Source of the DNA: Bacteroidia bacterium
GTDB lineage: Bacteria > Bacteroidota > Bacteroidia > CAIKAF01
Direction: 5' to 3'
DNA length: 64,000 bases
Assembly (NCBI GenBank): GCA_016742095.1
Contig: JACVCJ010000011.1
Coordinates: 1 to 64,000 of the forward strand
The notes below the pieces were generated by a model that was not told the origin of the DNA, did not search any database, and saw only the letters and a program-made list of their open reading frames with translations. Position 1 is the first letter of the stretch. Each line of letters opens with the position of its first letter. Below are positions 58,404-64,000 of the stretch, piece by piece. The position numbers were made by a program, and so were the translations under genes.

Positions 58404-59510
58404 TCACAAGTTTAAGCGGGCACCGAAAGTATGTACTCCACGGAAGGCATAAGTCGCTCTGAATGAATAGTCAAGACCGAAACGGGGCTTGATCTTCTTC
58501 TCAGAGTTTGTTTTACCCAGCGGAATATCGGCAGAGAAACCGGCCGAAGGACCCGTAAATGCATTGGTAAGGTTTGTATTGAGGGCGTCGCGGTTACCGC
58601 TGAACACGCCGTTCTCGAAGGTATAACCACCACGCAGCATGATAATGTCTTTCCAGTTATACTCCAGACCCAGGATGAACTGGTCCTTGGTAAAGGAGTT
58701 GGTGGTAAAGTTGAATGCGGTTATCAGTTTGTGCTCACCGCCTTTGAAACGGAAACGGTACATCGCTCCCAGGTTCATCAGGGCAGGCATTTCGAAAGAA
58801 ACGCTTTTCTGACCGGCTGTAAGCTGTGCGCCGTTGGGCAGGGTCACGGTCTGGTCGAGACCATCGCCGATGTAGCGCATTTTAGGGCCGATGTTCTTGA
58901 GGGCGATACCGAAGATCAGGTTGCTGAACTCATCGGCATTGGCCTTTTTACCGATCGAGGCGGTATACTGTACGCCCGCGTCGATGGCCACACCGTTGGC
59001 AGAAACGTTACCGATGGCTTCGTTGATGATCTTTACGTTTATACCACCATGGATCTTTTTCGAGAACGATTTGGCGTACGACAGCCCGATGTTCAGAAAA
59101 CGGGGTGAATACGTGGCTCCGGTACCTTCGGGTTTATCTACGGTCGTTACCGGGACATCGCCGAAGCTCATAGCGGTTACCGACAGTCCGATCACACCGC
59201 GGGTTTTACCCAGGTTCTGGGCAAGACCGGCCGCATTGATCGAGATATTGGTGCCTTCCAGCCAGCGTGTGTGTGCAAACACCAGCTGTGTACCTTTGGT
59301 AAAGGCCAGGCCCGCTACGTTCATAAAGGTACCTTCGATACCCTGTTCGTTGGCGCTTCCTGCTCCGCCCCAGCCACTGCTGCGTGCCCAGGGGTTAATA
59401 AGCAGGTGTGTTGCTCCCGCCTGACCGGCACGGTCCTTATTACCGGCATACGAGCTGCCGGTAATAAGAAGAGCCATTACAATGATTACAGATTTTATAA
59501 CGTGTTTCAT
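58404..59510 (-). CDS. PorV/PorQ-family outer-membrane beta-barrel protein
   Basis: A 368-residue outer-membrane protein (signal MKHVIKSVIIVMALLITGSSYA) of the PorV/PorQ (UPF0164-like) family; PorV is the T9SS shuttle that delivers cargo from the translocon to the attachment complex. Family-like features are HLLINPWARSSGWGGAGSANEQGIEGTFMNVAGLAFTKGTQLVFAHTRWLEG near the start, repeated amphipathic strands and a terminal aromatic-rich strand ending FGARLNL. It lies 33 bases downstream of the 1415-residue T9SS cargo gene. It could be PorV itself or a paralogue tied to that cargo. Confidence 0.85.
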   Translation of the reverse strand: MKHVIKSVIIVMALLITGSSYAGNKDRAGQAGATHLLINPWARSSGWGGAGSANEQGIEGTFMNVAGLAFTKGTQLVFAHTRWLEGTNISINAAGLAQNLGKTRGVIGLSVTAMSFGDVPVTTVDKPEGTGATYSPRFLNIGLSYAKSFSKKIHGGINVKIINEAIGNVSANGVAIDAGVQYTASIGKKANADEFSNLIFGIALKNIGPKMRYIGDGLDQTVTLPNGAQLTAGQKSVSFEMPALMNLGAMYRFRFKGGEHKLITAFNFTTNSFTKDQFILGLEYNWKDIIMLRGGYTFENGVFSGNRDALNTNLTNAFTGPSAGFSADIPLGKTNSEKKIKPRFGLDYSFRATYAFRGVHTFGARLNL

Positions 59511-59543
59511 ATTCTATACTTCTTTAAATCGGTTCCTGTTAGA

Positions 59544-62500
59544 TTAGAAGTTTGATACGTCGGTAGGACGCATTACGCCAAACCATTTCAGTATTTTGGA
59601 ACCCACACCCGGTACGTTCACGTGAATGATATAGATACCACTGGCTACAGGAACGTTGGCAGAGTTTTTCAGATCCCAGTCGAGCGAGGTAATGCTGTTA
59701 TCATCTTTCGTGTAACGGCGTATCAGTGAACCTGCTGTATTGTAGATCGTAACCGTACATGTAGGCGGCAGGTTGGTTACCTTGATACGGTTGTCCAGTT
59801 TGTTCGTTTCGTAGGCAGAGTATGCATAGTACGGGTTCGGAACAACGTTGATGATATCCAGTACAGCGCTGGCCGTGTTGCGGTCGCCTGTGGTCGGGGC
59901 CAGATCATCGAGGCTGAACTCATACAGCGGATAATCGTTGTTGATGGCGCCCGGAGTCGGATCGTTCGCATAGTTCAGGAACTGAGCGTACGGTTTGCTC
60001 ACACGTAAACGGATACGGATATCCTGTGCCAGCCACTGCGTACCTTTTACGGTAAGCGGGATACCGGTCCACATGGCCGAACGGAATACTTTACCCTTAT
60101 CGGTGTTGTAGGTGCTCTGCGTATAACCGCCGCTGCCCACATCGTCCAGTTTTTTCAGGAAGCTCATGGCAAACTGACCGGCATCGTAGCGCGGGGTCGG
60201 CGGATAGGTGTTCAGACCCGGTACGGCACCATTGGCACCGAATACGTACAGGAAGTGTTTACCACCCAGGATGGCATCACCGAATTCGTTCACGATCGCG
60301 CTGAAGTCGGTATTGATGTTACGGATGTCCACTGCCAGCGGGTTGAACAGCATGTCGCGTCCGTTGGCGTACGGCAGGTTCGAAGCTTCGGCAAAGGCCA
60401 TGTTCAGACGTTCACCGGTCTCCACGTTGATGGCATAACCCGGGAACCAGCCCATACCATAGTTGCTGATGTAGTTCGCATCTTCCTCGTTGTTCGAGTT
60501 CGAAGTGATCAGTGAACCGGTAATCGTACCGTCATTGGTAGCATAACGGCCGTTTTTGTCAACGGAAGGACTGCGGCGCAGGTCCAGTTTGGAAGCACAA
60601 CGTGCGGCCAGGTCGGGGTGCGCATAAGAACGGTCTGTATTGTTGCAGGCAGAAGAATCGGCCTCCAGTACAGGTACGCGTGTCCATTTTGTTTTATCGG
60701 CAGTCAGTACAATATCAACGGAAGCAAGGTCATTCAGACGGTTGAAAGGTACGGTAGGTGATTTGTAAGAAGGACCGTTCACTCCGTAAGAAGAGAGGTT
60801 ATACGGTGCCATGGCTCCGCCGCCGCCTAAGGACAGGCGCTCGAAAGACTGGCTCTTATCAAACGGGAAGTCACCCAATCCGCCGGCCTGTGTGGCATCG
60901 CTGGTACCGGAAAGGATCCAGTTCATAAAGCTTGAACCGTCGGCATCGGGCAGGAAGCCGATGTAGAAGTTCGAAGCGTTGCTGGTAACCGCTGTGATAC
61001 CGGCACCCAGTACACCGTTGTTCTCTTCCACGTCGTTACCCGGGTTAGCGGTCTGACGTATAGAGATGGACAAGCCCAGGAATTTACCGGTGTTGCGGTT
61101 AAATACCAACTGCTCGCTCAGGAAGGCAATGCTTGTATCGGATACGGCAACGGTATCCATGGTGGCTTTATCCAGCAGGGTCCATCTCGACTGGTTGGAG
61201 ATCAGGCGCGGAAGTGTGGCGCCATCAGCAGAAGTAGAAGGAACGTCGAATTTCAGCAGGTAAGTACCTTTTTCGATAGCAAGCGGGTCAACCACTTTAA
61301 TACGGGCAGGACCACCGCCGCGTTTGTATGTAATCTTTTGTGCAGTATACGGAGAAGCCACGATCTCGAGTTCAGACTGCTCGGTCAGTTCCAGTTCGTT
61401 ACCGCCGTTACCCTGACCTTCGATACGGGTGATCTCCGGAGTATCGCCGTAAACAGAATTTACGATGGTACCGTTGGTTTCGGGAGCAGAAATGTGCGGA
61501 ATGGCAGAATATACCTGGATACTACCGGTAGCTGATTTACGGCCGGCGATGAACTCGCGTGTCTGGCCGGTCATCTGACCACCTTCCGGGCCGTATTTTT
61601 TGTAACGGTTAAAGCCGTAGGCCAGTACCATAAAGTAGTAACGCTTGTGGTTCACCAGGCGTTTGTCCGAACCGGTTGCAAAAGCGTCCTCGGTAATACG
61701 CAGTGACTGGAAGATACCTGTGTTGGAACCGGTAACCTCAACCTGCGGAACGGTCAGACCCAGTTCCTGGTCAACGTTGTAGTTGATCAGTGTGGTGATC
61801 GGCTGGCCGGTAGCGTCGAAGTTGCGGATATCGCACTGGGCGATCAGCTGGGCTTTAGACAGGTCGTGACGGTTTTCAGCCGTTACGGAGGCGTCTTTCA
61901 CCTGGTATACAAGGTAACCTTCAAATTTATAGGTTTTCTGCTCCGCTGTGAGGGATGTATCTACGATAGAGTAATCCAGCTCAGAGTAATCGTTTTTCTT
62001 GTTGTTCGAAAGGATGCTGTTGGTCCAGTACAGGATCAGCTCGCGGTCCATTTCCTGAACGGTTACGTTCGGAGCGTCCGGACCATCCAGTACACGGAAA
62101 CAGTTTTCGAAGAGTGACTGGGCCTTGTCGTCCGCTTTACGAACCAGCTGAACCGATTCGAAAGGGTTACCGGAGAAAGAACGGGCCCATACGGCTCCGG
62201 TAGTGATATCGTTCACAGCACCTGCACGCAGTCTGAACGGACCGGCAGACTGTACGAAACGGAAGTCGGCAGCAGCCAGGGCGGCACAACCCGGTCCCGG
62301 AGATTCCATTCTCCATTCGTAACCCATGTTCTGGCCGCCTGTACCCCAGTGCATAGGGTCAGAATCGCCGGGGAACATGAAGTCGGAAGCTGTATTTGAA
62401 TAACCGCACTGGGCAGCATCGGGGTAACCGTAGGCACCGAAGGTCATACGTACACCGTTTGTCCAGAAACCACGCAGGTAGTTGTAATACTGGATACCCT

Positions 62501-63791
62501 GGTCCGGGTCGTTCTGTACACCGGAAAGTTCGTTTTTATAGTACAGGAAGCGGCGCATACCGATACGCTCATTGTCTACGAAGCCGTCACCATAACCTAC
62601 ACCGTTAATGGCCAGGTAGGTATTTACATCACCTACGACCAGTGAATCGTCGTACAGGTTGGGGTCCTGGTAGGGGCCTTCGAAGAAGTCGATACCGATC
62701 GCCGGCGGGTTCACGCCGTAACCGATCGAAGTTCCGCAGGTAGCGTCGTTGGGGTCAGAGTTGTATACATAACCGAAACCACGTGTTACGTCGCAACCGG
62801 CATAGTCGTCGAAACCGCAACCAAGGTCAGCATCGGTATTTACACCGAAGTAGCAGTTGAACAGTTCGGAAGTACCACGGTTGATGAGCTCGTAGTTATA
62901 GAAGGTCATGTTGTTGATCTCGTCGTTGGTAGCGAAAGCGAATGCCTGGGCGCGTACTTCCATACCGATGGTATTGGCAACGGTCACACCGGTCTCATAG
63001 TGGGTGCTTCCTTTGTCATTGAAGATCCAGTACAGGGTCATATCGCCGTACAGGAAAGGCGTACGGTCTTTGGAACAGTCGATCTGGTTGAACAGGTCAT
63101 AGCCCGGGTAGTCACCGGCAGCCGCGTTATAGTCGCCGCTGTTATCCACGTCGATGAAAGGAGCGTGGATGAACTGAATGGAAGGCAGACCTCCGGAAAG
63201 AACCGGGTCATTCGGATGCTGTTCGAAAGCAGGCCATTCCAGGATGTCCGGGGGTATCTGGTAATTTTCGCAGAGAGCATCTGAAGGGTTTACGTTCATA
63301 CACAGGTTGTGTAACTGCACCTGGGCACGGGTAATTTTCCAGATACGGTCATACTCTTTACAGGTAGCCGCATCTACTTCACCCTGGTTGGAACCGCTGC
63401 GGTTCAGCGGGCCTGTATAAAAGTCGGGACCATTGGCACGGTAACGCTGGGCAGCGATCTTCAGCTGACCGTTTATATCGGTACCACCGATCCACAGGGT
63501 ACCTACATAGAGGGCGTGCGCCGTGTTTCCGTCTTTAGGGATCTGGTATTTGGCCACCTGTTTCAGATCCCACCACATATCGCCGCCGGACCAGATGGTG
63601 GTGCGTACGTTGTTAAGATCCAATACAGCTGATGCCTGCGGGTTGGCACAACCCGCTGATAAGCTCTTATCTGCCTGACCGGATTTGTCGCTTTTTGCGC
63701 CGACAAACTTGGCAGCACCGGCCTCCTGCCACAGGCCTAAGGCCATGAGAGCAGTGAGAATTAGCGAAAATAGAGACCTTTTCATATACAT
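59544..63791 (-). CDS. very large T9SS cargo protein, 1415 residues
   Basis: A 1415-residue exported protein with a signal peptide (starts MYMKRSLFSLILTALMALGLW or, at 63785, MKRSLFS). Long beta-rich domains contain repeated GTLWIGGTDINGQLKIAAQRY, FNDKGSTHYETGVTVANTIG and YFMVLAYGFNRYKKYGPEGG-type stretches, and several Asp/Asn-rich loops that may bind calcium. The last 90 residues are a type A sorting domain (NVVPNPYYAYSAYETNKLDNRIKVTNLP ... SGIYIIHVNVPGVGSKILKWFGVM). Surface display is expected; enzymatic domains are not evident. It is sandwiched between a probable receptor and PorV-family gene, all on one strand. Confidence 0.85.
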   Translation of the reverse strand: MYMKRSLFSLILTALMALGLWQEAGAAKFVGAKSDKSGQADKSLSAGCANPQASAVLDLNNVRTTIWSGGDMWWDLKQVAKYQIPKDGNTAHALYVGTLWIGGTDINGQLKIAAQRYRANGPDFYTGPLNRSGSNQGEVDAATCKEYDRIWKITRAQVQLHNLCMNVNPSDALCENYQIPPDILEWPAFEQHPNDPVLSGGLPSIQFIHAPFIDVDNSGDYNAAAGDYPGYDLFNQIDCSKDRTPFLYGDMTLYWIFNDKGSTHYETGVTVANTIGMEVRAQAFAFATNDEINNMTFYNYELINRGTSELFNCYFGVNTDADLGCGFDDYAGCDVTRGFGYVYNSDPNDATCGTSIGYGVNPPAIGIDFFEGPYQDPNLYDDSLVVGDVNTYLAINGVGYGDGFVDNERIGMRRFLYYKNELSGVQNDPDQGIQYYNYLRGFWTNGVRMTFGAYGYPDAAQCGYSNTASDFMFPGDSDPMHWGTGGQNMGYEWRMESPGPGCAALAAADFRFVQSAGPFRLRAGAVNDITTGAVWARSFSGNPFESVQLVRKADDKAQSLFENCFRVLDGPDAPNVTVQEMDRELILYWTNSILSNNKKNDYSELDYSIVDTSLTAEQKTYKFEGYLVYQVKDASVTAENRHDLSKAQLIAQCDIRNFDATGQPITTLINYNVDQELGLTVPQVEVTGSNTGIFQSLRITEDAFATGSDKRLVNHKRYYFMVLAYGFNRYKKYGPEGGQMTGQTREFIAGRKSATGSIQVYSAIPHISAPETNGTIVNSVYGDTPEITRIEGQGNGGNELELTEQSELEIVASPYTAQKITYKRGGGPARIKVVDPLAIEKGTYLLKFDVPSTSADGATLPRLISNQSRWTLLDKATMDTVAVSDTSIAFLSEQLVFNRNTGKFLGLSISIRQTANPGNDVEENNGVLGAGITAVTSNASNFYIGFLPDADGSSFMNWILSGTSDATQAGGLGDFPFDKSQSFERLSLGGGGAMAPYNLSSYGVNGPSYKSPTVPFNRLNDLASVDIVLTADKTKWTRVPVLEADSSACNNTDRSYAHPDLAARCASKLDLRRSPSVDKNGRYATNDGTITGSLITSNSNNEEDANYISNYGMGWFPGYAINVETGERLNMAFAEASNLPYANGRDMLFNPLAVDIRNINTDFSAIVNEFGDAILGGKHFLYVFGANGAVPGLNTYPPTPRYDAGQFAMSFLKKLDDVGSGGYTQSTYNTDKGKVFRSAMWTGIPLTVKGTQWLAQDIRIRLRVSKPYAQFLNYANDPTPGAINNDYPLYEFSLDDLAPTTGDRNTASAVLDIINVVPNPYYAYSAYETNKLDNRIKVTNLPPTCTVTIYNTAGSLIRRYTKDDNSITSLDWDLKNSANVPVASGIYIIHVNVPGVGSKILKWFGVMRPTDVSNF

Positions 63792-63821
63792 AATATTTTA
63801 ATTGCTGTCCTGATTACTTAT

Positions 63822-64000
63822 TTAGAAGTTCAATGTAGCACCCAAGCGGATACGACGCGGTTGTGAGAAGTTATACGGACTGTTCACAGCCATGCCGTAC
63901 ATATCGCGGAAGGAAGCCGGACTCGGGAAAATAGACGCGAGGTAGGTCTGTGTCTGCTCGCTGGTCAGGAATCCATCGTCGTTGGCGTTACCCGTAAAGC
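63822..64000 (-). CDS. C-terminal part of a probable TonB-dependent receptor or OM protein
   Basis: The frame enters from the right edge (minus strand) and stops at 63822-63824. The 59 visible residues end NSPYNFSQPRRIRLGATLNF, the terminal barrel strand with Phe at the end that is usual in TonB-dependent receptors and other outer-membrane barrels of the phylum. The stop is 30 bases from the start of the T9SS cargo gene, so the two are probably one transcript. The rest of the protein lies outside the window. Confidence 0.75.
   Translation of the reverse strand, partial: FTGNANDDGFLTSEQTQTYLASIFPSPASFRDMYGMAVNSPYNFSQPRRIRLGATLNF

Noticed and set aside
1-64000. tRNA, rRNA, CRISPR or insertion sequence
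   Set aside because: No cloverleaf-like intergenic stretch, no repeated spacers and no transposase-like protein could be found by reading.

Overview
The window is ordinary chromosomal DNA of a Bacteroidota bacterium, most like the GC-richer Chitinophagales/Sphingobacteriales-type lineages. The signs are promoter -7 elements of the form TAnnTTTG before many genes, almost no Shine-Dalgarno sequences, type IX secretion (T9SS) sorting domains, a PorV/PorQ family barrel, a PorE-like OmpA protein, many short-signal lipoproteins, and family members typical of the phylum (MbnP, DUF5522, LptE, a 985-residue two-module amidohydrolase). I see no tRNA, rRNA, insertion sequence, prophage or CRISPR array. 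The lineage call is inference from gene content.

Layout. 1-11.7 kb (mostly +): tsaE, an alanine-dehydrogenase-like gene, small enzymes, a LuxR-type regulator, a PDZ/barrel protein, an MFS transporter, a DNA alkylation repair protein, then two decayed genes (a truncated radical SAM gene and a frameshifted VOC gene) on either side of a membrane protein and a lipoprotein esterase, and a NYN-LOTUS protein. 11.7-15.5 kb (-): a five-gene operon of universal stress protein, epimerase-CBS fusion, DAHP synthase, lipoprotein and DUF1801. 15.6-25 kb (+): nucleoside phosphorylase, queE, PorE-like OmpA protein, glycerophosphodiesterase, a 1124-residue lamin-tail protein, truB and a queuosine-precursor transporter. 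25-36.6 kb (-): lptE, a sigma-54 activator and miaB, then membrane proteins, a FAH-family hydrolase, a MacB-like permease and a paraoxonase-like lipoprotein.

36.9-43.2 kb: lysA, a conserved small protein, meaB with a thioredoxin-like gene, and a copper/heme locus of an MbnP-like protein with two di-heme peroxidase-family lipoproteins. 43.2-43.5 kb is the only gene-free stretch over 300 bases; it holds a 34-bp interrupted palindrome and two hairpins. 43.5-50 kb: two amidohydrolase genes, a small cytochrome pair and hflX. 50-58.3 kb: M28 peptidase, cysS, a T9SS-tagged esterase, sufS, a glycosyltransferase, ruvC, a HIT protein and greA. 58.4 kb to the end (-): a T9SS/outer-membrane block of the C-terminus of a probable outer-membrane receptor, a 1415-residue T9SS cargo protein and a PorV/PorQ-family barrel.

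Themes. Five tRNA-modification genes (tsaE, queE, truB, a VUT-type transporter, miaB) lie within 28 kb. Envelope and T9SS functions recur. The most interesting points are the MbnP/di-heme locus with overlapping divergent promoters, the epimerase-CBS fusion beside DAHP synthase, and a repeated arrangement in which the -7 promoter element ends only 4-5 bases before the start codon, predicting leaderless mRNAs. No clearly new defence or mobile system is visible.
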